Source: Collinsella tanakaei (GTDB lineage: Bacteria > Actinomycetota > Coriobacteriia > Coriobacteriales > Coriobacteriaceae). Taken from it: a DNA stretch of 64,000 nt. The stretch's first letter is position 1. Each line of letters starts with the position of its first letter. Under the pieces are notes generated by a model that saw only the letters and a program-made list of their open reading frames with translations, was not told where the DNA came from and ran no database searches. The stretch spans positions 186,001 to 250,000 of the forward strand of contig NZ_JACJKB010000001.1 of the NCBI RefSeq assembly GCF_016900375.1. Direction: 5' to 3'. The translations under genes and the position numbers were made by a program. Positions 1 through 8,843 of the stretch are shown piece by piece.

Positions 1-448
1 CATCGAGGTCGATCCCGTTCCCGTCGAGATCACCTACGGCCTCGAGCGTCTCGCCATGTACGTTCAGAACGTGACGTCCGTCTACGACCTTGTGTGGAGC
101 TACCTGCCCGACGGCACGCCCATGACCTACGGCGACGTGTTCCTCGAGAACGAGCGCGAGTTCTCGGCCTACAACTTCGAGGTCGCCGACGTCGAGATGA
201 TGCGCCAGAAGTTCGACGACTACGAGCGCGAGTGCCATTCCTGCCTCGATGCAAAGCTGCCGCTTCCCGCGTACGACTGCGTCATGAAGTGCAGCCACGC
301 CTTCAACATCCTCGATGCCCGCGGAGCCCTGTCCGCCGTCGAGCGCGCCAACTACATCCTGCGCGTCCGCACCGTCGCCAAGGCCTGCTGCGAGGCCTAT
401 ATGGCCGAGGTCGTCGGCGCTGACGATTCGGAAGGGGAGGTCGCCTAA
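1..448 (+). CDS. glyQ: Glycyl-tRNA synthetase alpha subunit (3' part)
   Basis: The reading frame is open from base 2 and ends with TAA at 446-448; the start lies left of the window. The visible 148 residues match the C-terminal half of the alpha chain of two-subunit GlyRS, including the stretches [11 protein letters not shown] and [18 protein letters not shown]. The alpha subunit holds the class II catalytic core that makes glycyl-adenylate and works with the GlyS beta subunit, whose gene begins two bases after this stop. An alpha2beta2 GlyRS is unusual for mainstream Actinobacteria and fits Coriobacteriia. Only the N-terminal part is missing because of the window edge. Confidence 0.95.
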   Translation, partial: IEVDPVPVEITYGLERLAMYVQNVTSVYDLVWSYLPDGTPMTYGDVFLENEREFSAYNFEVADVEMMRQKFDDYERECHSCLDAKLPLPAYDCVMKCSHAFNILDARGALSAVERANYILRVRTVAKACCEAYMAEVVGADDSEGEVA

Positions 449-449
449 C

Positions 450-2543
450 ATGGCCGAGACCCGAGACTTTCTGTTCGAGATCGGCACCGAGGAGATGCCC
501 TCCGCGCCGCTTATGAACGCCGTGAAGCAGCTGCCCCGCCTGGTGTCCGACGGCCTCGATGCCGCCGGCCTGGCTCATGGCAACATCCGCATCGTCTCGA
601 CCCCGCGCCGCCTGGCCGTGCTCTCGAGCGTTGCCACCGAAACCGATGCCATCCACGACATCAAGCGCGGTCCCGCTGCCAACATCGCCTTCGATGCCGA
701 CGGCAATCCCACGAAGGCCGCCGAGGGCTTCGCGCGCAAGTGCGGCATCGCCGCCTCCGAGCTCATCCGCCGCGAGGACACCGACGGGCGCGAGTACATC
801 TTCGCCGAGAAGGATATCCCCGCAGCGCCGGCCATGCCGCTGCTCTCCAAGCTCTTCCACGACGTGATCGCCAACCTCGAGTGGCCCAACTACCGCAGCC
901 AGCGCTGGGGCACCACGCACGAGACCTTCGTGCGCCCGATCCGCTGGATCTGCGCCCTGCTGGGCAGCGAGGTCATCCCCGTGAGCTACGCCGACGTGAC
1001 GAGCGGCAACACCACGCGCGGCCACCGCGTGCTCGGCCCCGGTGAGCATGTCGTTTCCGAGCCCGCCGTCTACGAGCAGGTACTCGAGGAGGCCGGCGTC
1101 CTTTCCGAGGAGCGCCGCCGCCAGGTGATCGCCGACGGCATCGCGAAGATCGAGGCCGAGCGCTCCGGCGCGCATGTCGACACGCCCAAGAAGGTCCTCG
1201 ACGAGGTCGTGAACCTCTGCGAGTGGCCGACTGTGCTCGTCGGCACGTTCGACGAGGAGTTCCTCCACGTCCCGCACGAGATCATCTGCGAGTCGATGCT
1301 CTCCAACCAGCGCTATTTCCCGATCTACGACGCCTCCGGCGCCCTTACCCGTGAGTTCGTCGTGGTCGGTAACGGCAAGCCCGAGAACGCCGCCGCTATC
1401 ATCGACGGCAACGAGCGCGTCGTGCGCGCCCGCCTCTACGACGCCAAGTTCTTCTACGACGAGGACCTCAAGATCCCGCTCGAGGACTTCCGCGAGCGCC
1501 TCGCCAAGGTCGGCTTCCAGGAGAAGCTCGGCACCGTGCTGCAGAAGTCCGAGCGCATGGAGGACCTGGCGCTCGCCATCGCCTCCGCTGCCCGCATCGG
1601 GGCCCATGCCGCCTCCGACGCGCAGCGCGCTGCCCATCTTGCCAAGGCCGACCTCGTGAGCTCTGCGGTCGTCGAGTTCACGAGCCAGCAGGGCGTCATG
1701 GGCGGCTACTATGCGAAGGCGGCAGGGGAGAGCGACGAGGTCGCTGCCGCCATCCGCGATCATTACCGCCCGCGCTTCGCCGGCGACGAGCTGCCCTCCG
1801 GCATCGCCGGCTGCATCGTGGCCGTTGCCGACAAGCTCGATACCATCGCCGGCATGTTCGCCATCGATGAGCCGCCCACCGGCTCGAAGGATCCCTTCGC
1901 CCTGCGCCGCAGCGCCATCGGAATCCTGAACATCCTGCGCGAGCGTCTGCACTGCGGCTACGAGGAGCTTGTCGGACCTGCGCTCGACGCGTACGCCGAC
2001 CAGGGTCTCTCCTTCGATAAGGACGCTGTCGCCCAGGCCGTGTGCGCCTTCATCAAGGGCCGTATGGAGCAGATGGCGCGCGACGAGAAGATCGCGCCCG
2101 ATACGGTCGCTGCCGTTTCTGCCGGCGCCGTGTCCGCGCCGGTCGATTACTTCGCGCTCGCTCACGCCCTCGAGGACGCCCGTGAGAGCGATCCCGAGAC
2201 CTTCGAGAACCTCGCGACCGCCTATGCGCGCGCGAGCCATCTGGCCGACGCCTCGCTCGGCAGCGAGGTCGATGAGAGCCTTATGGGCGACGCCGAGCGC
2301 GCGCTCATGCACGCGACCGACGCCGCGGGCGAGTTTGTCCAGATCGCGCTCGAGAAGAAGGATTTCCAGCAGCTGATCTCCGGTCTTGCCGCCCTGCGCG
2401 AGCCGATCGACCGCTTCTTCGACGACGTCATGGTTATGGACGAGGATGTCGCGCTTCGCGAGAACCGCCTGCGCCTCCTCAATCGCTTCGAGGCGGTCTT
2501 TGCCGGCATCGCCGACATGGGTGCGCTCGCCAAGAAGAAGTAG
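450..2543 (+). CDS. glyS: Glycyl-tRNA synthetase beta subunit
   Basis: The product is 697 residues, close to the usual length of about 690. It opens with the typical FLFEIGTEEMPSAPL and carries the conserved MRWG-like region (NYRSQRWGTTHETFVRPIRWI) near residues 148-168. The beta subunit binds tRNA-Gly and is needed for aminoacylation by GlyQ. The ATG at 450 follows the glyQ stop directly and has a purine-rich stretch (GGAAGGGGAGG) upstream, so the two genes are surely co-transcribed. A strong hairpin with a T run follows the stop. Confidence 0.97.
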   Translation: MAETRDFLFEIGTEEMPSAPLMNAVKQLPRLVSDGLDAAGLAHGNIRIVSTPRRLAVLSSVATETDAIHDIKRGPAANIAFDADGNPTKAAEGFARKCGIAASELIRREDTDGREYIFAEKDIPAAPAMPLLSKLFHDVIANLEWPNYRSQRWGTTHETFVRPIRWICALLGSEVIPVSYADVTSGNTTRGHRVLGPGEHVVSEPAVYEQVLEEAGVLSEERRRQVIADGIAKIEAERSGAHVDTPKKVLDEVVNLCEWPTVLVGTFDEEFLHVPHEIICESMLSNQRYFPIYDASGALTREFVVVGNGKPENAAAIIDGNERVVRARLYDAKFFYDEDLKIPLEDFRERLAKVGFQEKLGTVLQKSERMEDLALAIASAARIGAHAASDAQRAAHLAKADLVSSAVVEFTSQQGVMGGYYAKAAGESDEVAAAIRDHYRPRFAGDELPSGIAGCIVAVADKLDTIAGMFAIDEPPTGSKDPFALRRSAIGILNILRERLHCGYEELVGPALDAYADQGLSFDKDAVAQAVCAFIKGRMEQMARDEKIAPDTVAAVSAGAVSAPVDYFALAHALEDARESDPETFENLATAYARASHLADASLGSEVDESLMGDAERALMHATDAAGEFVQIALEKKDFQQLISGLAALREPIDRFFDDVMVMDEDVALRENRLRLLNRFEAVFAGIADMGALAKKK

Positions 2544-2568
2544 CGCGCTTCCACGATCCGCACATGAG

Positions 2569-2606
2569 GCGCGGCCGACGGCAGTATCGCCGTCGGCCGC
2601 GCTTTT
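2569..2606 (+). terminator. Rho-independent terminator after glyQS
   Basis: A perfect 14-bp GC-rich stem (2569-2582 with 2589-2602) has a 6-nt loop and is followed by TTTT. It lies 25 bases past the glyS stop. Confidence 0.85.
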
Positions 2607-2634
2607 CATTACCGTTCGTATACCGCCGGGCTTA

Positions 2635-2973
2635 TCAGCCGATCGCTCGCAGCGCCGCCTGCTGAGCCTCGTCCAGTGCGGGCATGAGCGAACGGGCGCC
2701 ATCGAGGTCGCCTGCCCGAGTATCTGCAAGGATCTTCATAGCGAGGTCGCGCACCGGCACGAGCGACAGGTTGGCGCTCACGCCCTTGAGCGCATGCGCG
2801 GAGGCTTCCGCCGCCTCAAGGTCACCGCGCTCAAGGGCGTCTTTCAAGCCGGCATACGAGCCATCGGCAGCATACAGGCCGAGCAGGCGGTCAAACAGCA
2901 TCTCGTTGCCGAGCACGCGGGAGAGCGCGTCGTCGACGTCCATACCGGCTGCAATCAAAGCATCGCGATTCAT
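2635..2973 (-). CDS. HPt-domain phosphotransfer protein
   Basis: This 112-residue protein is a stand-alone histidine phosphotransfer domain. The phosphoacceptor is predicted to be His60 in the motif SAHALKGVSANL (HxxKG), inside a helical bundle. Such proteins carry a phosphoryl group from the receiver domain of a hybrid kinase to another response regulator. The ATG at 2973 has a good AAGGAG at suitable spacing; a longer frame runs back into the palindrome at 3012-3125 and is not believed. It lies downstream of the REC-HD-GYP gene on the same strand. The hybrid kinase at 15937-18492 is a plausible donor (inference). Confidence 0.88.
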   Translation of the reverse strand: MNRDALIAAGMDVDDALSRVLGNEMLFDRLLGLYAADGSYAGLKDALERGDLEAAEASAHALKGVSANLSLVPVRDLAMKILADTRAGDLDGARSLMPALDEAQQAALRAIG

Positions 2974-3011
2974 CTCAAGCTCCTTATCTCGAGACGGGCA
3001 GAAAAAGTAAC

Positions 3012-3125
3012 GGCTGGCCTCTCTGGGGACGTAGCCGGGAGGCGCCATGCCGGACACTGCGACGAAGTCGACATCCGAGACTCCCGGCATGGCGCCTCCC
3101 GGCTACGTCCCCAGAGAGGCCAGCC
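3012..3125. repeat. Family A palindromic element A1
   Basis: Two perfect 42-bp arms (3012-3053 and 3084-3125) are separated by 30 bases. The arms contain the core TGGGGACGTAGCCGG shared with the elements near 19123, 25497, 34267 and 37778. A1 sits between the HD-GYP and HPt genes, so the operon transcript would fold into a very long hairpin there. It is too long and lacks a T run, so it is not a typical terminator. Confidence 0.92.
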
Positions 3126-3184
3126 AGAGAGGCCAGCAGGCACGCGGCGAATGTCCGAAAACATCTCCGTCCTGAAAGTGGACA

Positions 3185-4297
3185 TCAGGCGTAGAGGCGG
3201 TGGAGTTCGGGTTCGACGTGGTCGAAGGCGGCGAGGAGGGCGGGATTGAAGGTGCCGCAGGCGCCTTCGTGAATCATGGCGAGGGCACGCTCGCGGCTGA
3301 AGGACTCCTTGTAGCAGCGCGGGCTCAACAGCGCGTCGTACACGTCGGCGAGCGATACCACCTGGGCCCAGATGCTGATCTCGTCTCCGGCAAGGCCGTC
3401 GGGGTAGCCTCGGCCATCCCAGCGCTCGTGGTGGTGCCGGGCGATATCACGGGCATACGTGAAGGCTGGGATGTCCGCCACGGCGGGAATCATACCGAGC
3501 AGGCGCTCCCCCTGGAGCGTATGCGTCTTCATGATCCCATATTCCTCGTCGGTAAGCTTGCCCGGCTTGCTCAGAATCGCATCGGGGATGGCGATCTTGC
3601 CGACGTCGTGCATGATAGCCGCCAGTGAGATATCGTCGATCTCGTCGGACGTCAGATCGCGGCCGAGCTCAGTGCGGGTCAACATGGTATGCGTGATGTC
3701 GTGGATGCGACGCACGTGCTCGCCCGACTCGCCGTCGCGAAATTCGATGGCCGCGGCGAGCGCCTCGATCATCGACCGGTTGAGCTCGATGATCTTCGCC
3801 GCACGGCGCAGGAGTTCCTCCTGCTGGTCGCGCACGACGCCCGAGAGCCTGCGGCGGGCGGCGTAAAGCTCGACGACGCTCAGCACGCGTCGGCGGACGA
3901 CGAAGGGCACGACGGGCTTCTCGATGACATCCATCACCCCGAGCTCATAGGCGCGGCGCATGACCTCGCCATCGGCCTCGGCGCTGATCAAAAACACCGG
4001 CACCTGTGCGAGAAGCCCCGCTGCAGCAACCTGTTCGAGCAGGCCCAGGCCGTCCACATGGGGCATACGATAATCGAGCAGGATCGCGCTGATGCTGCCA
4101 GGGGAGGCGAAGATGCTCTTCAGGCCCTCACGGCCGTCCTCGGCCTCCTCGATACGGTAGACATCGGAGAAGATATTGCCCAGAACCAGCCGGTTCACCG
4201 GGTCGTCGTCGACGATGAGCATCGTATCGGGCTCTGCAAGCGCGAAGTCCGCAAGCGCAGAAGCAACCATATCGCCGGCAGTCCGTCTGTCTTCCAT
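3185..4297 (-). CDS. Response regulator with HD-GYP domain (c-di-GMP phosphodiesterase)
   Basis: The product is 370 residues. An N-terminal receiver domain (about 25-145) has the acidic pocket near residues 30-32 and the phosphoacceptor Asp75 in ILLDYRMPHVDG. A short helical linker leads to an HD-GYP domain (about 175-370) with His230-Asp231 in MHDVGKIAIP and the HHERWDGRGYPDG motif at 289-301. HD-GYP enzymes hydrolyse cyclic di-GMP, usually under receiver control. The ATG at 4297 has GAGGAG upstream; an in-frame start at 4339 has no better signal. It sits 61 bases downstream of a diguanylate cyclase gene and upstream of the HPt gene, all in one direction, so it is probably part of one c-di-GMP signalling operon. 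Confidence 0.93.
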   Translation of the reverse strand: MEDRRTAGDMVASALADFALAEPDTMLIVDDDPVNRLVLGNIFSDVYRIEEAEDGREGLKSIFASPGSISAILLDYRMPHVDGLGLLEQVAAAGLLAQVPVFLISAEADGEVMRRAYELGVMDVIEKPVVPFVVRRRVLSVVELYAARRRLSGVVRDQQEELLRRAAKIIELNRSMIEALAAAIEFRDGESGEHVRRIHDITHTMLTRTELGRDLTSDEIDDISLAAIMHDVGKIAIPDAILSKPGKLTDEEYGIMKTHTLQGERLLGMIPAVADIPAFTYARDIARHHHERWDGRGYPDGLAGDEISIWAQVVSLADVYDALLSPRCYKESFSRERALAMIHEGACGTFNPALLAAFDHVEPELHRLYA

Positions 4298-4358
4298 ACC
4301 ACTCCTCGCTCCCGCAGGCCCATACCTCCGTCTTAGCATATCAATGCGGGCGGGGTAC

Positions 4359-5489
4359 CTAACCGAGATGCTCTCCGTGCTCGACCTTTAGCGACGGGTC
4401 GAATGTCTTGATGCAGATAGAGTTCTTCCCGTTGCGCTTCGACGTATACAGGGCGTTGTCCGCCTGCATCATAAGGCCCTCGAGCGACACGTCCTGGCTG
4501 CGTGCGCAGACGACGCCTACGCTGCAGGTCAGGCGCTCTCCGATCGCCGCCTTAGACCTGCGGGCGAATTCCTCCCGAATACGGGTGAAGCGCTTCTGGA
4601 GCACGGCGTCGTCCACCAGGCTGTCCAGCAGCACGAGGAACTCGTCGCCGCCGTAGCGGGCGATGATATCGGAAGGGCGGAACTGCACCGACAGCAGACG
4701 GCCGAGCTCGGCGAGCGCACGATCGCCGGCCTGATGCCCGCGGGAATCGTTGACGTCCTTGAAGTCGTCGAGGTCGATGAAGGCGAGCGAGCACGAGACC
4801 TCGGGGTTCATGGAGCCGATGTAGGAGCGCGCACGCTCCATGAAGGCACGGCGGTTATAGAGGTTCGACAGCGTATCGCGCGTGCTCAGGCGCTCGTAGC
4901 GCGCCTTCACGTCGTAGGAGCGCAGACGAAAGCTCATGACCATGCGCGACAGGCAAAGCGAGAACAGGATGCCCGCCACCATGCCGAAGAGATCGAACTG
5001 CGCGATCTCGGGATCCTTGACCGTCACCACGAGCACGCAGTAGACGGCCTCGGCGAGCGCGAACAGCCCAAGCCCATAGCGGTCGGGAAGGATGAACAGA
5101 CCGGTCAGGGCGACGCACACGAGCTGCACGAAGATGCTTGGGTTCGAGGGCCCGCCGACCGTATCGAGCAGGATCGCGAAGGTGTACAGGAAAACCTCGA
5201 ACAGGATGCACAGGGCGGTGACGCCCCAGGGAGCCGCATGGCGCAGCCCGAGCCAGCAGATGGCGCACACGCTGATGCTCGCAAGCAAAAACGCAATATG
5301 ATAGGGGGACGGCTGCCAGTCCGAGATGAGAAGCGTAGCGGATACCATCAGGACCGCCAGAAGCACGATGACCATGATGGTGACCAACCTGAGGAACCGC
5401 GCGTTGTCGGCAGCGATCTCGCGCCGGCCTTCGACAAAATACCGCCGCTTGCTTGCCATATAGCCTTTCAGAGCGCTCAGCACCCACAT
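4359..5489 (-). CDS. Membrane-bound diguanylate cyclase (GGDEF)
   Basis: The product is 376 residues. About six hydrophobic segments lie between residues 34 and 187, followed by a GGDEF domain (about 200-360) with an exact GGDEF motif at 280-284. An RxxD inhibitory-site motif (RPSD, 271-274) lies five residues upstream, so product feedback inhibition is expected. The enzyme makes c-di-GMP from two GTP. The membrane part resembles no sensor domain I can name. The ATG at 5489 is preceded by GGAGGG; a second ATG at 5459 is possible. It is the first gene of the minus-strand set with the HD-GYP and HPt genes. Confidence 0.92.
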   Translation of the reverse strand: MWVLSALKGYMASKRRYFVEGRREIAADNARFLRLVTIMVIVLLAVLMVSATLLISDWQPSPYHIAFLLASISVCAICWLGLRHAAPWGVTALCILFEVFLYTFAILLDTVGGPSNPSIFVQLVCVALTGLFILPDRYGLGLFALAEAVYCVLVVTVKDPEIAQFDLFGMVAGILFSLCLSRMVMSFRLRSYDVKARYERLSTRDTLSNLYNRRAFMERARSYIGSMNPEVSCSLAFIDLDDFKDVNDSRGHQAGDRALAELGRLLSVQFRPSDIIARYGGDEFLVLLDSLVDDAVLQKRFTRIREEFARRSKAAIGERLTCSVGVVCARSQDVSLEGLMMQADNALYTSKRNGKNSICIKTFDPSLKVEHGEHLG

Positions 5490-5814
5490 CAAGGGACATC
5501 CCTCCACAACGGCCGCGCAGGCCGCGATGTGAACCCGACCAGGGGATCTACGTTGATAATGAGATAGTAGTCTACCCATACGGAGGATGCGCCTGCAGGG
5601 CGTTTAACGAAGCAACAAACAGGCTAAACGGTTTGTTGAAGCTCGGAATCAAAGTGGTTCAGCCGCTAAGACGCACGCGTTGTAAAACTATAGTGAGGTG
5701 CGAGATGCCCTGATATAGTGGGGTGTCATTTACGCATGGTAACGCTTGCGGTCGGAGGTGGATGCCCATGCACAACGCAGGTACGGGCCGCCACATGGCC
5801 GAAGGCGGTCGACT
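5490..5814. other. Divergent intergenic region upstream of GGDEF and VTC genes
   Basis: No gene is seen in these 325 bases. An inverted repeat, CAACAAAC / GTTTGTTG (5613-5620 with 5631-5638), could be an operator or a weak hairpin. Two TATAGT hexamers are visible in the stretch around 5688-5720 on the plus strand, but neither has a convincing -35 partner. Promoters for both divergent transcription units should lie here. Confidence 0.4.
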
Positions 5815-6513
5815 ATGCAGCAGGTAGCACGGCAGGAGAAGAAATACCTGACCGACGTCGCATCCGCGACGCGTCTTCGCGGGCGTCTCCGTCATGTGCT
5901 CCATGAGGACGAGCACGGCGGGGCAGACGGCTATCGCGTGCGCTCCCTCTACTTCGACACGGTTAACGACCGCGATTACGAGGAGAAGTTCGCGGGAACC
6001 GACCCTCGCCGCAAGGTCCGGTTGCGCATCTACGACCCGCACGCCGAAAAGGCTCTGCTGGAGATGAAGCAGACATCAGGGGAGCATCAGCTCAAGCGCT
6101 CGCTTGAGCTCAGCCGCAACGAGGCGAAGCGTCTGATTACGGGCGACCTGTCGTGGATGCCCAGGCGTCCCGAACCCTTCGCCGCCGAGATGTACGGCGT
6201 CATCCAGATGCACGGCTACCGGCCGAAGGCCATCGTCGAGTACCGCAGGCGCGCGTTCGTGGCGCGAGAGCTCAAGACGCGCATCACCTTTGATAGCGAC
6301 ATCCGAGCCACCTAGGCGAACATCGACATCTTCGATGAGAACCTCTGCCTCTATCCCGTGCTCGACCCGTTCAACGAAGTGCTTGAGGTCAAGTACAACG
6401 GGTTTCTGCTCGGCTACATTCGCCAGGAGCTCAACGCCATCGAGAAGCGCCCCATTTCGGTCAGCAAGTACGCCCTCGCCCGTGAGCTCTCGCACACCTC
6501 CGCGGGAAGATAG
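5815..6513 (+). pseudogene. VTC-domain polyphosphate-polymerase-like protein, interrupted by TAG
   Basis: The frame encodes about 232 residues of VTC domain, with EKKYLTD, VRSLYFDT, RKVRLRIYD, ALLEMKQ, KAIVEYRRRAF and LEVKYNG, the basic and acidic strands that line the VTC tunnel. A TAG at 6313-6315 interrupts it after residue 166. The same frame then continues with fully domain-like sequence (ANIDIFDENLCLYPVLDPF) to a normal TAG at 6511-6513. Relatives usually have Glu at the interrupted position, so GAG to TAG is the likely change (inference). VTC-DUF4956-CotH sets are common beside exopolysaccharide synthases in Gram-positive bacteria. The start at 5815 is chosen because homology begins there; its ribosome site is weak. 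Confidence 0.85.
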
Positions 6514-6541
6514 CGCAGCTGCGCTGCAAGGAAGGATAGTC

Positions 6542-7225
6542 ATGAGAGAAGAGCTGTATCAGCTGCTGCAGGGATCGTCTTCGGTCATCGGCTTCGAGGA
6601 CGCGCTCATCAGGATCTGCTTCGCGATCGTGCTCGGTCTCGCGATCTTCGTCTCGTACTGGATCTCGCACGCCGGAACGATCTATTCGCAGAAGTTCAAC
6701 GTCAACCTCGTCACGCTCACCGTCCTCACCACGACGGTGATGATGGTCATCGGCTCCTCGATCGCACTGTCACTCGGTATGGTGGGCGCCCTGTCTATCG
6801 TCCGCTTCCGTACGGCCATCAAGGATCCTCGCGATACGACCTATATCTTCTGAGCGATCATCTGCGGCATCTGCTGCGGCGTCTCGCAGTTCATCGCCGC
6901 CGCCCTCGGCACCGCCGCCGTGTTCGTGGCCATGCTCATCCTCGGCCGCATCCGCAACGACGAGCGCACCCTGGTGATCGTCCGTGCCGCCCGCGCGCAC
7001 GAGCTCGCCATCGAGGGCAAGATCTACACCTATCTCAACGGCAAGGCTGTCCTGCGCGTCAAGAACACGACTGACAGTTCCGTCGAGTTCATCTACGAGG
7101 TGACCCGTCGCATGCTCGCCGACGCCCAGAAGGGCAAGACCGAGCTGCTCACCGACGCCATCTACGAGATCGGCGACGTCGATTATGTCAACATCGTCAC
7201 GCAAAGCGACGAGATCGGAAGCTGA
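6542..7225 (+). pseudogene. DUF4956 membrane protein, interrupted by TGA
   Basis: The intact length would be 227 residues. The N-terminal half has membrane helices and the conserved GMVGALSIVRFRTAIKDPRDTTYIF. The next codon is TGA (6851-6853), where a tryptophan (TGG) is expected. The frame then carries on as AIICGICCGVSQFIAAALGTA and a C-terminal soluble domain to the stop at 7223-7225. AAGGA precedes the ATG. The single base change TGG to TGA is the simplest explanation. The function of DUF4956 is unknown; it is a regular partner of VTC and CotH genes, as here. Confidence 0.85.
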
Positions 7226-7237
7226 CGGTGAGTGCTC

Positions 7238-8773
7238 ATGCGTAAACGCCTCATAGCGCTTGCCATACCGGTGCTGCTGATCGGCGCCGCACTTGCCGCT
7301 ACCTTGCTGCAGCAGCAGGCGACGGCACCCGACGCTGCCACGGAGCAGCGAAGCGCCCAGCATGAATACGCCGCGCATGTCGAGGACCTCCCGGAGCGCG
7401 AGCGCTCCGCCGCCCAATCCGTCTCCATCGCGGCCGATACCTTCGCCACGCATCTGCCGCTCGTCTCCATCGAGACCGGTGGCCAGTAGATTCCCGGCGA
7501 TGTGGCGGTCGACGATGACGGTCACGCCGTCATGCGTGCGGATGGTAACCATGAGCTCACCACGACTCCGGAAGGGAAGGAGGATGCGACTGTCACGATC
7601 TCCATCTACGACAACGACGGCCATGCGAACCGCCTTTCCGATGAGCCCGCGGTGCAGACCCAGACCCTCATCCACTACCGCGGCAACAGCTCGCGCCGGT
7701 TCCCCAAGCGCAACTATTCCCTGCATTTCGTTGATGAGAACGGTGAGAACGCCTCGTATGAGGCCATGGGCATGCCGGCCGACAACGGCTGGATCCTGAA
7801 AGGCCCGTATCTCGACAAGTCGCTTCTACGCAACTACCTGTCCTACACCGTGTTCAGCAGCTTCACCAACTACGCACCGCGCGTGCGCTTCTGCGAGCTG
7901 TTCGTCGACGGAACGTATCGCGGCGTGTTCCTGTTTATGGAGGCCGTCGATGTCGGCGAGAACCGCATCCCGCTGACCGAGGGCCAGACGAGCGTGAACG
8001 CCGTGCAGGATGGCGGCGTGGAGACGAGCTACCTGCTGCGCCTCGACCGCTACGACATGGATGCCCAGACGATCGATTCGCTCGGGTCGCAGGTGGGCCT
8101 CATCGAGTCGTCCATGGCCATCGAGTACCCGAACCAGCTCGACCTCACCGAGGCGCAGAAGACTTGGATCACCAGGGATTTCAGCGCCTTCGAGAAGGCT
8201 CTTTACTCGTATGACTACGACACCGCCGAATACGGCTACGCGAACTACATCGATGTGGACAGCTTCATCGGCTACTTCATCGCCAACGAGTTCTCGCTGA
8301 ACAGCGATGCCGGCTTGTACTCGACCTACCTCTACCGCGATGTCCGCGGCAAGATCTGCATCGGGCCCATCTGGGACTTCAACAACGCCTACGACAACTA
8401 CGTCGAGTACGACTACAGCGATGCCTCGGGCTTCACGATGGTCGACCGCCCCTGGTACACGATGCTCTTTCGCGACGAGGACTTCTGCAAGCGGGTCATC
8501 AAGCGCTACCGCCAGCTTCGCCGCGGCGTCCTTTCCGACGAATACCTGCAAGCCTTCATCGACGATGCCCTCGACTACCTCGGCCCGGCCATCGAGCGGA
8601 AGTGGCGCGTCTGGGGGTCGAGCTTCGACATCACCATCGTCGACGAGGGCCATCGCCTGGAGCCGCTCGACCGCAACCCGAAGACCTTCGAGGAGGCCGT
8701 CGCCGACCTCAAGGACTTCATCGGGAGACGCGGGTCGTGGCTCGATCGCAATATCGAGAACCTGAGGCAATAA
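7238..8773 (+). pseudogene. CotH-family protein, interrupted by TAG
   Basis: The frame encodes a signal or anchor segment (LIALAIPVLLIGAALAATLL), a linker, then a CotH-like kinase fold of about 400 residues with NSSRRFPKRNYSLHF, WILKGPYLDKSLLRNYLSY, FMEAVDVGENRIPL and the metal-site-like GPIWDFNNAYDNY. A TAG at 7487-7489 cuts the frame after residue 83, exactly before IPGDVAV where the CotH domain begins. The rest stays open for 428 codons. Relatives usually read GGQEIPG at this point, so GAG to TAG is likely. An alternative GTG start lies at 7232. CotH proteins phosphorylate secreted or surface proteins. Confidence 0.85.
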
Positions 8774-8843
8774 TCCCATGAGTCCGCCGTCAAGATGGAC
8801 AACCACTGATGGCGTGCGAGCCGTTCGATAAGGAGGTGAACAC

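Noticed and set aside
303-2729. 808-codon open frame opposite glyS on the minus strand
   Set aside because: It mirrors glyS codon structure, encodes low-complexity Arg/Ala/Leu-rich sequence with no recognisable domain, and crosses the glyS terminator; typical antisense shadow in high-GC DNA.
2974-3090. N-terminal extension of the HPt protein
   Set aside because: It would be encoded by the right half of palindrome A1; the ATG at 2973 has a proper AAGGAG and starts the HPt homology.
3012-3125. Palindrome A1 as a simple Rho-independent terminator
   Set aside because: Stem length of 42 bp, a 30-base spacer, no T run and the occurrence of relatives at four other sites indicate a repeat family instead.
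5815-8773. Genetic-code reassignment or programmed stop read-through in the broken exopolysaccharide genes
   Set aside because: TAG and TGA are used as normal stops by neighbouring genes, the expected residues differ (Glu and Trp), and the next genes carry frameshifts, so decay is the simpler reading.
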